In this document: positions 25,855 to 34,318 of the stretch, piece by piece | How the letters are laid out: each line of letters opens with the position of its first letter | Position numbering within the stretch: the first letter of the stretch is position 1 | NCBI GenBank assembly: GCA_046349315.1 | Contig: JAXMCQ010000012.1 | Location: 62,001 to 126,000 of the forward strand | DNA from: JAEUMG01 sp046349315 | Lineage (GTDB): Bacteria > Pseudomonadota > Alphaproteobacteria > Rhizobiales > Aestuariivirgaceae | Length of the DNA: 64,000 nucleotides | Direction: 5' to 3' | Notes under the pieces: generated by a model | What the model saw: only the letters and a program-made list of their open reading frames with translations | Databases searched by the model: none | What the model was told of the DNA's origin: nothing | Translations under genes and position numbers: made by a program

Positions 25855-27363
25855 ATGGCACAAGACGTCAATGTAAGTAACGGAGGCCACGTCGAGCAGT
25901 TCGATGTGCAGGCGGTTCACGCTCCCGGCAGGCGGGAGCTTTACGCGCCGCGCGTCAAGATCCACCCCAAGCGGGCGAGCGGCTGGTTCCGGCGGCTCAA
26001 GTGGATCATCATGGCGGTTACGCTCGGGATCTATTACCTCACGCCGTGGATAAGATGGGATCGCGGCGCCTATGCGCCCGATCAGGCGGTGTTGATCGAT
26101 ATTGCACACCGCCGCTTCTACTTCTTCTTCATCGAGATTTGGCCGCAGGAATTCTATTATATTGCGGGCCTCCTCATCATGGCCGGGATTGGGCTGTTCC
26201 TGGTCACGTCGGTGGCAGGACGGGCATGGTGCGGCTACACCTGTCCGCAGACAGTCTGGACCGATCTGTTCCTCGTCGTGGAGCGCTGGGTCGAAGGCGA
26301 CCGCAATGCGCGGATCAAGCTCGATTCCGCCCCATGGAGTGCCGATAAGCTCGGCAAGCGCGTCGTCAAGAACATCCTGTGGCTCGTCATTGCGGTGGCG
26401 ACCGGCGGCGCATGGATTTTCTATTTCGCGGATGCGCCGACGCTGGCCCGCGATTTCCTCACCTTTTCCGCGCCAGCCATCGCCTATATCACGGTTGCGA
26501 TCCTGACCGCGACGACCTTCGTCTTTGCCGGCTATATGCGTGAGCAGGTCTGCATCTACATGTGCCCCTGGCCGCGCATCCAAGCGGCGATGCTGGATGA
26601 GGATTCTCTCGTCGTTACCTATAATGACTGGCGCGGAGAGCCGCGTGCCGCCCATCGCAAGAAGCTCGAAGCGGAAGGGGCAAAAGTCGGCGATTGCGTG
26701 GACTGCAAGGCCTGTGTCGCGGTTTGCCCCATGGGCATCGACATCCGCGATGGCCAGCAGCTTGCCTGTATCACCTGCGCATTGTGCATCGATGCATGTG
26801 ACGCCGTCATGGATAAGATCGGCAAGCCTGAAGGCCTGATCTCTTACTCGAACCTCGACATTTACAATGCCCGGAAAGCGGGCAAACCCGCGAAGCTCGA
26901 TTGGCGCATGATCGTGCGCCCTCGCACGGTGATCTACTCCGCCCTCCTGGCGACAATCGGAGCGATCATGCTCGGCGTGCTTCTTATGCGCGACCGGCTC
27001 GATATCAACGTCGTGCCCGATCGCAATCCGCTCTACGTGACGCTGACCGATGGATCGATCCGTAACGGATACACGATCCGCCTGCTCAATATGAGTCTCC
27101 AGCCGCGAATCTTCAGCCTCGATATCGAAGGCCTGCCGAATGCCTTGATGTCCGTGGCCGAGTCGAATTCGCTGCCAGGCCGTACGGCGCAGGTTGTCGT
27201 GGAAGCCGATAAGGCGAGGAGCGTCAAGATCTACGTAACCGCGCCAGCCAAGGACTTGGCAGGCGAAGCGACGGAATTTGCGTTTGTGGTCAGAGCACAG
27301 GATGTGGGAATGCCCGCCGAGGCCAGCCTCTACCGCGCAATTTTCCACGCACCGCCGCACTGA
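25855..27363 (+). CDS. ccoG: Cytochrome oxidase accessory protein CcoG (FixG)
   Basis: A membrane protein of about 502 residues that acts in copper delivery to cbb3 oxidase. Four to five hydrophobic segments (LGIYYLTPWIRW, YYIAGLLIMAGIGLFLV and others) carry cysteine motifs, including CGYTCPQTVW and YMCPWPRIQ. A ferredoxin-like double 4Fe-4S module follows: CVDCKACVAVCPMG and CITCALCIDACD. The C-terminal Ig-like part is periplasmic. I start at the ATG at 25855; the preceding GTG would add one residue. CcoG is described as reducing Cu(II) to Cu(I) for the CcoI pump encoded two genes on. Confidence 0.92.
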   Translation: MAQDVNVSNGGHVEQFDVQAVHAPGRRELYAPRVKIHPKRASGWFRRLKWIIMAVTLGIYYLTPWIRWDRGAYAPDQAVLIDIAHRRFYFFFIEIWPQEFYYIAGLLIMAGIGLFLVTSVAGRAWCGYTCPQTVWTDLFLVVERWVEGDRNARIKLDSAPWSADKLGKRVVKNILWLVIAVATGGAWIFYFADAPTLARDFLTFSAPAIAYITVAILTATTFVFAGYMREQVCIYMCPWPRIQAAMLDEDSLVVTYNDWRGEPRAAHRKKLEAEGAKVGDCVDCKACVAVCPMGIDIRDGQQLACITCALCIDACDAVMDKIGKPEGLISYSNLDIYNARKAGKPAKLDWRMIVRPRTVIYSALLATIGAIMLGVLLMRDRLDINVVPDRNPLYVTLTDGSIRNGYTIRLLNMSLQPRIFSLDIEGLPNALMSVAESNSLPGRTAQVVVEADKARSVKIYVTAPAKDLAGEATEFAFVVRAQDVGMPAEASLYRAIFHAPPH

Positions 27364-27375
27364 AGGAGCCGCTCA

Positions 27376-27858
27376 ATGAGGACATCTCCGCGCACCTTTG
27401 AAGGCAAGCATCTCCTGGCCATCATGATTGCATTCTTCGGCGTCATCATCGCGGTGAACATAACGCTTGCGGTGCTCGCCAATACGAGTTGGACCGGGCT
27501 TGCCGTCGAGAACGGATATGTCGCAAGCCAGCATTTCAATGCCGAGCTCGCCGAGGCGCGCCGGCAGAAGGAGTACGGGTGGAAGCCTGATTTTGGCTAT
27601 CGCGATCAGCGGCTCGAGCTTGTCCTGCATAATTCGTCGGGCCGGCCGCTCAGCGGCTTCGTCGTCGAGGCGGAACTCGAACGGCCCTCGTCCGACCGTG
27701 AGGATCATCGCATCACTCTCGCCGAGACAAGCCCTGGGACCTATGTCGCCGAGGGACGGCTCAATTCCGGACAATGGGATGCCGATGTGACCATCAAGGA
27801 TGCATCGGGGCGGGTGATGCGCCGGATCTATCGGTTTGTCGTCCAGGCAAAGGGATAG
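27376..27858 (+). CDS. ccoH: Cytochrome oxidase assembly protein CcoH (FixH)
   Basis: A 160-residue protein with one N-terminal membrane helix (HLLAIMIAFFGVIIAVN) and a periplasmic beta-rich domain. The segment NGYVASQHFNAELAEARRQ is typical of FixH. It is needed for assembly of the oxidase. The start follows AAGGAG, 12 bases after the ccoG stop, in the conserved order G-H-I-S. Confidence 0.9.
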   Translation: MRTSPRTFEGKHLLAIMIAFFGVIIAVNITLAVLANTSWTGLAVENGYVASQHFNAELAEARRQKEYGWKPDFGYRDQRLELVLHNSSGRPLSGFVVEAELERPSSDREDHRITLAETSPGTYVAEGRLNSGQWDADVTIKDASGRVMRRIYRFVVQAKG

Positions 27859-27862
27859 GGCA

Positions 27863-30163
27863 ATGTATTGCTGCCCGGTGCCGGATACAGAAGCGTCTTC
27901 CGAGACGCCGTGGCTCAAGGGCGCTGAAGCGGCACCCTGGATCACCGATGCCGGCCCGGGTTTGAAGCAGATTGAATTCATCGTGCCGCAAGCCAATTGC
28001 GCCGCATGCATCTCCACGATCGAGCGGAGCCTTCGAGAGATTTCCGGTGTCACCAAAGCGCGTGTCAACCTGACTGCGCGCCGCGTGTCGGTCGCCTGGA
28101 AAGACGGTTCGCAGGAACCGCAAGCCTTTCTCGATTGCCTTAACGGTCTGGGCTATACCGCGCGCCCTTTCGATCCGCGCGAAACGGGGTTCATGCAGGA
28201 TGATGCCGAGGGCCGCCGGTTGTTGCGGGCCTTGGCCGTTGCGGGCTTTGCCGCGGCTAATGTCATGCTGCTGTCGGTATCGGTCTGGTCCGGCACCGAC
28301 CCGCAGACGCGCGACCTCTTTCACTGGATTTCGGCGCTGATCGCTCTGCCGGCGGTCATCTATGCCGGTATTCCTTTCTTCTCCTCAGCTGCCAATGCGC
28401 TGCGCCATGGCCGGGTCAATATGGATGTGCCGATCTCGCTGGGTGTCATCCTTGCCTCCGCGATGAGTCTCTTCGAGACGCTGCATGGTGCGGAGCATGC
28501 ATTCTTCGACGCGGCCGTCACCTTGCTCTTCTTCCTCCTGATCGGCCGCTATCTCGATCACATGATGCGGGCGCGGGCGCGTTCCGCGGTTTCGCAATTG
28601 ATGACGCTCGCGGTCAGCGGAGCGACCATTGTCGAGGCGGACGGGAGCCGGCGTTTCGTGGCCAATCGCGGTCTGGCGCCCGGCATGCTCATGGCCGTCG
28701 CCGCCGGTGATCGTTTCGCCGCCGATGGCCTTATCGAGAATGGCAATAGCGATGTCGATCGCTCCATCGTGACTGGGGAGAGCGCTCCCGAGGCCGTGGC
28801 TGTCGGTTCCGAGATCCAGGCCGGCACGCTCAATCTGACGGGGCCGCTTTTCGTGCGGATTACCAAGGCGGGGCCCGACACGTTCCTTTCCGAACTCATC
28901 CGCCTCATGACGGCTGCCGAACAAGGCCAGTCGCACTATGTGCGCCTCGCCGACCGGCTCGCGCGCTACTATTCGCCGGTGGTGCATTTGCTTGCAGGAA
29001 CGACGCTCGTCGTCTGGATGCTGCTCGGCCATGGCTGGCATGATGCGCTGATGGCGGCGATTGCGGTTCTCATCATCACTTGTCCGTGCGCCTTGGGGCT
29101 TGCCATTCCGGCCGTTCAGGTCGTGGCATCGGGTGCCCTGTTTCGCCGTGGCGTGCTCATCAAGAATGGCGCGGCATTGGAAAAGATCGCCGAGATCGAT
29201 ACTGTTGTCTTCGACAAGACCGGCACGCTCACGCTTGGAAGCCCGGTCATGGTCGGGCCGCCGGCCGTCTCGTCCGATACGCTTTCGCTCGCCGCAGGCC
29301 TGGCGCGCGAGAGCCGGCATCCGCTCTCACGCGCGCTCGTCGCGGCAGCCGGTTCGCGGGGCATTGGGCCAACGCCACTCGATTCCGTGACCGAGAAGCC
29401 CGGGCTTGGCCTCATGGCGACGTGGCGAGGCCAGACCGTGAAGCTTGGCAGCCGCGCATGGTGCGGTGTCGCGGAAGCTGGCGACGATCTGGGCTTGCTG
29501 GAGATCGTATTGCGGGTTGGCACCGGCATGCCGGTCATCTTCTCCTTCGAAGACAGTCTTCGCCCGGCCGCCAAGGCGACCATTGCCGAATTGCGCCGCC
29601 AGGGTCTCGCCGTTGAAATGCTCTCGGGCGATCGGGCCGCGGCGGTCGCGCGGGCAGCGGGTGATCTTGGGATCGGCATGGTCTATTCGCGCATGTCGCC
29701 GCAGGCGAAATTGGCGCATGTCGAACAATTGGCCACGGCAGGAAAGAAGGTACTCGTTGTCGGTGACGGCATCAACGACGCGCCGGCCCTTGCCGCGGGC
29801 TTCGTTTCGATGGCGCCGGCAACGGCAAGCGATGTCGGCCGCACCGCCGCGGATGTGGTGTTCATGGGGCAGTCATTGGCGCCGGTCGGTTGGCTGCGCG
29901 CGGTGAGTCTCGCGGCGCAGGCGATTGCGCGGCAGAATATTGTGCTGGCGCTCGGCTATAATCTTCTCGCGGTCCCGATCGCGATGCTGGGCCTGGTGAC
30001 GCCGCTCATCGCGGCCCTCGCCATGTCGTCGTCAAGTATCCTGGTCATTACCAACGCTCTGCGTCTGGGGTGGCGGGTGAGGGATCTGCCGGGCGGCAGT
30101 GCCCAAAGTGATCAGTCGAGCGCGGTCGCGGTACCGAATGGCGAGGTGCGGAGGGCGGCATGA
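27863..30163 (+). CDS. ccoI: Copper-exporting P1B-type ATPase CcoI (FixI)
   Basis: A 766-residue copper pump that loads copper for cbb3 oxidase assembly. In order: a short N-terminal CC pair (MYCCPV), a heavy-metal-binding domain with NCAACISTIE, membrane helices, the TGES actuator motif, the copper-site TCPCALGLAIP, DKTGTLTLG with the phosphorylated Asp, the nucleotide-domain HP motif in SRHPLSRAL, and GDGINDAPALA. The ATG at 27863 follows AGGGATAGGG four bases after ccoH; the longer frame to 27836 overlaps ccoH and is rejected. Confidence 0.93.
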   Translation: MYCCPVPDTEASSETPWLKGAEAAPWITDAGPGLKQIEFIVPQANCAACISTIERSLREISGVTKARVNLTARRVSVAWKDGSQEPQAFLDCLNGLGYTARPFDPRETGFMQDDAEGRRLLRALAVAGFAAANVMLLSVSVWSGTDPQTRDLFHWISALIALPAVIYAGIPFFSSAANALRHGRVNMDVPISLGVILASAMSLFETLHGAEHAFFDAAVTLLFFLLIGRYLDHMMRARARSAVSQLMTLAVSGATIVEADGSRRFVANRGLAPGMLMAVAAGDRFAADGLIENGNSDVDRSIVTGESAPEAVAVGSEIQAGTLNLTGPLFVRITKAGPDTFLSELIRLMTAAEQGQSHYVRLADRLARYYSPVVHLLAGTTLVVWMLLGHGWHDALMAAIAVLIITCPCALGLAIPAVQVVASGALFRRGVLIKNGAALEKIAEIDTVVFDKTGTLTLGSPVMVGPPAVSSDTLSLAAGLARESRHPLSRALVAAAGSRGIGPTPLDSVTEKPGLGLMATWRGQTVKLGSRAWCGVAEAGDDLGLLEIVLRVGTGMPVIFSFEDSLRPAAKATIAELRRQGLAVEMLSGDRAAAVARAAGDLGIGMVYSRMSPQAKLAHVEQLATAGKKVLVVGDGINDAPALAAGFVSMAPATASDVGRTAADVVFMGQSLAPVGWLRAVSLAAQAIARQNIVLALGYNLLAVPIAMLGLVTPLIAALAMSSSSILVITNALRLGWRVRDLPGGSAQSDQSSAVAVPNGEVRRAA

Positions 30164-30315
30164 ACACGCTCCTGTTCCTCATCCCGATCGCGCTTTTGCT
30201 TGGATGCGGCTGGCTTGTCGCGTTCCTGTGGTCGCTCAAGGCGAAGCAGTATGACGATCTCGACGGTGCCGCCTGGCGCATCCTCGATGACGACGACAAG
30301 CCGATAGGATCCTAG
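30160..30315 (+). CDS. ccoS: Cytochrome oxidase maturation protein CcoS (FixS)
   Basis: A 51-residue single-helix protein overlapping the ccoI stop as ATGA. The sequence runs MNTLLFLIPIALLLGCGWL, then FLWSLKAKQYDDLDGAAW. The W(S/A)xKxxQYDDLDGxAxRIL pattern is diagnostic of CcoS/FixS. It is required for cofactor insertion into CcoN. It closes the operon. Confidence 0.92.
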   Translation: MNTLLFLIPIALLLGCGWLVAFLWSLKAKQYDDLDGAAWRILDDDDKPIGS

Positions 30316-30617
30316 CGCGAGGCGCTATACACGAACTCTCTTCCCCTCTCCCCTGTGAGCAGCGACGGCGTAAACTTTCCCTCTCCCCTTGCGGGAGAGG
30401 GTGCCCCGGATTTGATCCGGTGAGGGGCAGAACCACCAACCACCGTCATCCCGGCGAAAGCCGGGACCCATCTTTCACCGTGATGGGTCGCCAACAGCCT
30501 TCACGCGGATAGTTGGGTCCCGGCTTTCGCCGGGATGACGAAGGGAGGTACCAAAAAATTGGAAGCCACCCGAATTTTATGATTGACACGGTTCGTTTTC
30601 TGTTCCATAGAACTGCA
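30316..30617. repeat. Intergenic region with two inverted-repeat elements
   Basis: I see no gene here. At 30379-30401 CCCTCTCCC and GGGAGAGGG form a hairpin around CTTGC. At 30444-30470 and 30514-30540 lie two 27-base arms that are exact reverse complements. Each arm contains its own hairpin with a GAAA or TTTC loop (CCCGGC-GAAA-GCCGGG). The latter belongs to a repeat type common between genes in alphaproteobacteria. The region may also terminate the cco transcript, but no U-tract follows the stems. Confidence 0.8.
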
Positions 30618-31334
30618 ATGAACTGGGAATTGGCCATCGAAAGCAAGCGCGTGCCACTGTTGGCCGTGGTGTTGGCGCTGTTTGCCGAGATCGGGCTCGC
30701 CGAAGGCGCTTCGATCGATAGGATCGCGAAGCCGCTGCACCGGCTTATCCTCTCAAGATTGCGGGCGGCGGAATCAGCGGTCAGACGGCTCATCGTCGCC
30801 GCGGCGCGCGACATCGTGCTCGAACTCAGTGAACCCCGGCCATACAAGCCAAGGCAGAAGCCTTCCACCAAGCCTAAAGCCGATGGCGAAGCCAAGCCCA
30901 GCCGCAAACGCCGGCCCTTGTTCAACCTCTTCGACGCGCTCAAGCGTGTCGGCCGCCGGTTCAGGAAGAAGCGTCGTGGCCCCGAGCCCCACATTCATTC
31001 CATCGAGTCATTCCTTGCGCAGAAACAGGCTGAGATCGCCGCCGCTCAGGCAAAGCGGCAGGTCGTCGATGACGGCATGGTTAGTGCCAGGCACCTGGTC
31101 CGCCGGCTCCTCGCCGTTCTGGACGCGGTTCAAGACATTCCCGGACACGCCATGCGGCTTGCCCGCTGGGAGGCCCGTCCCTTCGACCAGCGCCGGCCCG
31201 AGCGCTCCGGCCCCTTGCGCTCCGGGCGCCCACCGGGATACCGCCAGCGGAACATCCACGAGGTTGACCAGATCCTCAAAGACTGCGACTGGCTCGCCCG
31301 CCTCGGAAACCCGCCGCGCGACGACACGTCTTAA
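30618..31334 (+). CDS. Conserved basic hypothetical protein
   Basis: A 238-residue protein of unknown function. The ATG at 30618 gives MNWELAIESKRVPLLAVVLALFAEIGLAEG, an amphipathic and partly hydrophobic N-terminus that could contact the membrane. A middle part rich in Lys/Arg/Pro (about residues 75-125), a coiled-coil-like stretch around FLAQKQAEIAAAQAKRQ, and a C-terminus ending in ILKDCDWLARLG follow. Similar proteins of this opening occur in other Rhizobiales, but I know of no function. The frame is open upstream into the inverted repeat, which is unlikely to be coding. Confidence 0.65.
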   Translation: MNWELAIESKRVPLLAVVLALFAEIGLAEGASIDRIAKPLHRLILSRLRAAESAVRRLIVAAARDIVLELSEPRPYKPRQKPSTKPKADGEAKPSRKRRPLFNLFDALKRVGRRFRKKRRGPEPHIHSIESFLAQKQAEIAAAQAKRQVVDDGMVSARHLVRRLLAVLDAVQDIPGHAMRLARWEARPFDQRRPERSGPLRSGRPPGYRQRNIHEVDQILKDCDWLARLGNPPRDDTS

Positions 31335-31362
31335 GTCTCAAGGCCATCCACGAGTCTTGTGA

Positions 31363-31406
31363 GCCCTCGTCCTGAGACGCACTCGCGCGCGCCTCAGAAC
31401 GAGGGC
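31363..31406. repeat. Imperfect inverted repeat
   Basis: The arms 31363-31376 and 31393-31406 pair at 13 of 14 positions around a GC-rich loop. It lies just after the basic hypothetical gene and could act as a terminator stem or be another dispersed element. The rest of 31335-31571 holds no gene that I can support. Confidence 0.6.
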
Positions 31407-31571
31407 GATTGTGCTCGCCTCATGGCAAGCCGACGCCGAAGCCGTTCTCGAACCACGAGGCCCGCTACGCAAGCTCCGCTCTGTAAGGATGGCGCGTTCA
31501 TTTACACGCCGATCCTTCAACCCTAAACTAATTCCAGCAGGCCATGATGCCTGCGCCTGCAAGGGGCTTTG

Positions 31572-33926
31572 ATGCGGATCACAGTGGTTGGCGGTGGGCC
31601 GGGCGGGCTTTATTTCGCGCTCCTCGCGAAGAAGGCCAATCCGCGCTGGGCGATCGAGGTCTTCGAGCAGAACCGTCATGGCGACACGTTCGGTTTCGGT
31701 GTCGTCTTTTCCGATGAAACATTGGAAGAGTTCATGGGCCGCGATGTGCAGTCCTATGAACAATTGCGTGACGGCTTCTCCTATTGGGATGACATCGCGA
31801 TCCATTATCGCGGCCATGAGATGCGCTGCGCCGGCAACGGTTTTTGCGGCATCTCGCGGGTGCGCCTGCTCGATATCCTCAGGCGCCGCTGCATGGCGGT
31901 CGGCGTCGAGTTGAACTTCGCACAGCGTATCGGGCCGGAAGAACTCGAAACCCGTTTTGCCACTTCCGACATCATCGTCGCGGCCGATGGCATCAATTCG
32001 CCGATCCGCGAGTATTTCAAAGGCGCCTTCAAGCCCAGTATCGAACTTAAGTCGAACCGCTTCTGCTGGATGGGCTCGACGCGGCCGATGTCGGAGTTCA
32101 ACTATTTCTTCCGCGACACCGCGCATGGGCCGATCTGTGCCCACACCTATCAATATGAGCAAGGGCGCTCGACCTGGATCTTCGAGATGGACGAAGCCTG
32201 CTGGCAAGGCCATGGCTTTTCAGAATTCGACGAGGAAGGCTCGGCGCAGAAACTCAGCGCGATCTATGCAGAAGAGCTGGACGGCCATCCGCTGCTCCTC
32301 AACCGCTCGATGTGGAGGCGTTTCCCGCGCATCTTTTGCAAGAACTGGTCGCACAAAAACATCGTGCTGCTCGGCGACGCCAAGGCGTCCGCACATTATT
32401 CCATCGGCTCAGGCACCAAGCTTGCGATGGAATGCGCAATCGCATTGGCCGATGCGGTTGCGGCGCATGGCGAGAGGGATATCGCCAAAGCCTTCGCCGC
32501 CTATGACAAGGCGCGGCGCGTTCCCTGCCAGGTGCTGCAGCATAATGCCGATGTGTCGCTCGCCTGGTTCGAGCATATGCGGCGCTCCTTCGACATGGAG
32601 CCGATGCAATTCGCCATGACCGTCATGTGCCGAGCGAAGTCGATCACCTATGACAATCTCGTGGTGCGCGACAAAGGCTTCGTGGAAAAAGCCGACAGCG
32701 AGTTCTATGCGCGCCTCGCCCGCGAGACCGGCGAGGATTTCAGTGCGTCGCGCCCGACGCCGATGTTCACGCCGTTCAAATTGCGCGACATGACGCTCGC
32801 CAATCGCGTGGTGATGTCGCCCATGGCACAGTATTCGGCGAACCGCGACGGCACTCTTACCGATTGGCACATGGTGCATTATGCATCACATGCCCTGGGC
32901 GGCATGGGGCTGATCTTCACCGAGATGACGTGCCCATCGCCCGATGCCCGGATTTCGCTCGGCTGCCCTGGTCTGTGGAGCGATGCTCAGGAAGCGCAAT
33001 GGAAGCGCATCGTCGATTTCGTGCATGCGAATTCACAAGCCAAGATCGCTTTGCAGCTCGGCCATGCCGGGCGAAAAGGCTCAACGCAGCTTGGCTGGGA
33101 AGATGATGACCGGCCGATCGCAACGCCGGAGGACAATTGGCCTCTGGTTTCCGCCTCGCCAATGCCGTGGCTCGACGGTATCAGCCAGACACCGGCGGAA
33201 CTCGACCGCGCCGGCATGATGGAAATCACCAAGAGCTTTGTCCCGGCCGCCGAGCGCGGCGCGCGTGCGGGCTTCGACATGCTCGAACTGCACTGCGCCC
33301 ATGGCTACCTCTTCGCCTCCTTCCTTTCGCCGCTGACCAATCACCGCACGGACGAATATGGTGGATCGATCGAGAACCGCTTGCGCTTTCCGCTCGCAGT
33401 CTTCTCGGCACTGCGCGCGGTGTGGCCGGCCGAGCGGCCCATGTCGGTACGCATCTCGGCGACCGACTGGAAAGCCGGCGGCTTGACTGAAGAAGATACA
33501 TTCGCGATCGCCGCAGCGTTTCGCGATGCCGGCTGCGACTTGATCGATGTCTCTGCCGGCCAGACCGTACCCGATCAGCGCCCGGTCTATGGCCGCATGT
33601 TCCAGCTCTCGTTTGCGGAGGCGATCCGCAATGTGCCGCGCATGGCGACAATGGCCGTCGGCGCCATCACCGAGCCGGGACAGATCAACACCATCCTCCA
33701 TACGCGGCGCGCCGATCTCGTGGCATTGGCGCGGCCGCATTTGTGGAATCCCTATTTCGCGCATCAGGCTGCCGCCGCCTATGGCACGGCCTCGCAGGCC
33801 TGGCCGCAGCAATATCTCCCGGGTCGCGACCAGGCCTTGCGCGAGCAATCGCGCAATTGGGAGCGGCAACAGGAGCTTCAGGCCAAGGCGAGGCCGAAGC
33901 GGCATGGAAAGGGATCGATCGCGTGA
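31572..33926 (+). CDS. Bifunctional aryl-CoA monooxygenase/reductase (2-aminobenzoyl-CoA or salicylyl-CoA type)
   Basis: A 784-residue fusion of two flavoenzymes. Residues 1-about 390 are a single-component FAD hydroxylase (ITVVGGGPGGLYFALLA; later LLGDAKASAHYSIGSGTKLA). Residues from about 395 onward form an old-yellow-enzyme-like FMN barrel (FTPFKLRDMTLANRVVMSPM, LQLGHAGRKG, ELHCAHGYLFASFLSP, GGSIENRLRFP). This is the architecture of 2-aminobenzoyl-CoA monooxygenase/reductase of Azoarcus evansii and of salicylyl-CoA 5-hydroxylase. It dearomatises a CoA-activated aromatic acid. The next gene, a RidA family member, overlaps it as GTGA. Which substrate is used cannot be read from sequence; the RidA partner favours the amino compound. 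Confidence 0.85.
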   Translation: MRITVVGGGPGGLYFALLAKKANPRWAIEVFEQNRHGDTFGFGVVFSDETLEEFMGRDVQSYEQLRDGFSYWDDIAIHYRGHEMRCAGNGFCGISRVRLLDILRRRCMAVGVELNFAQRIGPEELETRFATSDIIVAADGINSPIREYFKGAFKPSIELKSNRFCWMGSTRPMSEFNYFFRDTAHGPICAHTYQYEQGRSTWIFEMDEACWQGHGFSEFDEEGSAQKLSAIYAEELDGHPLLLNRSMWRRFPRIFCKNWSHKNIVLLGDAKASAHYSIGSGTKLAMECAIALADAVAAHGERDIAKAFAAYDKARRVPCQVLQHNADVSLAWFEHMRRSFDMEPMQFAMTVMCRAKSITYDNLVVRDKGFVEKADSEFYARLARETGEDFSASRPTPMFTPFKLRDMTLANRVVMSPMAQYSANRDGTLTDWHMVHYASHALGGMGLIFTEMTCPSPDARISLGCPGLWSDAQEAQWKRIVDFVHANSQAKIALQLGHAGRKGSTQLGWEDDDRPIATPEDNWPLVSASPMPWLDGISQTPAELDRAGMMEITKSFVPAAERGARAGFDMLELHCAHGYLFASFLSPLTNHRTDEYGGSIENRLRFPLAVFSALRAVWPAERPMSVRISATDWKAGGLTEEDTFAIAAAFRDAGCDLIDVSAGQTVPDQRPVYGRMFQLSFAEAIRNVPRMATMAVGAITEPGQINTILHTRRADLVALARPHLWNPYFAHQAAAAYGTASQAWPQQYLPGRDQALREQSRNWERQQELQAKARPKRHGKGSIA

Positions 33927-34318
33927 CACTCAAGATACTTCAGCCGCCGAATTGGCCGCGGCCCAAGGGCTATGCCAACGGCATCGCCGCGGAAGGGCGG
34001 ATCATCGTCACTGGCGGCGTCGTTGGCTGGAACACGGCGGGCGTCTTCCCGGAAAGCTTTGTCGATCAGGCGGCGCAGGTCTTCGTCAATATCAGAGCGA
34101 TCCTTGCTGAAGGCGGCGCCGAACCCTCGCATCTCATCCGCTTGACCTGGTATCTGACTGATATCGACGAGTATCTGGCGAACCAGCGGGGCCTCGGCAA
34201 AGCCTATCGCGATCATCTCGGCACGCATTATCCGGCGATGGCGGCCGTCCAGGTCGCACGTCTCATCGAGCCCAAGGCAAAGCTCGAGATCGAGGCGACG
34301 GCGGTCGTGCCGCTCTAG
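33923..34318 (+). CDS. RidA/YjgF family enamine/imine deaminase
   Basis: A 131-residue RidA-fold protein. It starts at a GTG that overlaps the monooxygenase stop (GTGA, 33923-33926), so translation is coupled. Recognisable parts are ANGIAAEGRIIVTGGVVGW, the trimer-interface helix FVNIRAILAEGGAEPSHLI and the C-terminal KLEIEATAVVPL, which stands where RidA proteins have their conserved IExxAxA motif. The catalytic arginine of canonical RidA would fall near VQVARLIEP, where an Arg is present. It probably clears an enamine or imine formed in the aryl-CoA pathway. It ends in a CTAG shared with the convergent dehydrogenase gene. Confidence 0.88.
   Translation: MTLKILQPPNWPRPKGYANGIAAEGRIIVTGGVVGWNTAGVFPESFVDQAAQVFVNIRAILAEGGAEPSHLIRLTWYLTDIDEYLANQRGLGKAYRDHLGTHYPAMAAVQVARLIEPKAKLEIEATAVVPL

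Noticed and set aside
25801..27360. 519-residue minus-strand open frame opposite ccoG
   Set aside because: ccoG has clear ferredoxin motifs and operon context; the opposite frame is a high-GC shadow with no recognisable domain.
30444..30540. 27-base inverted repeats taken as ends of a small insertion element
   Set aside because: The space between the arms is only 43 bases with no transposase, and each arm is a hairpin of a common intergenic type.
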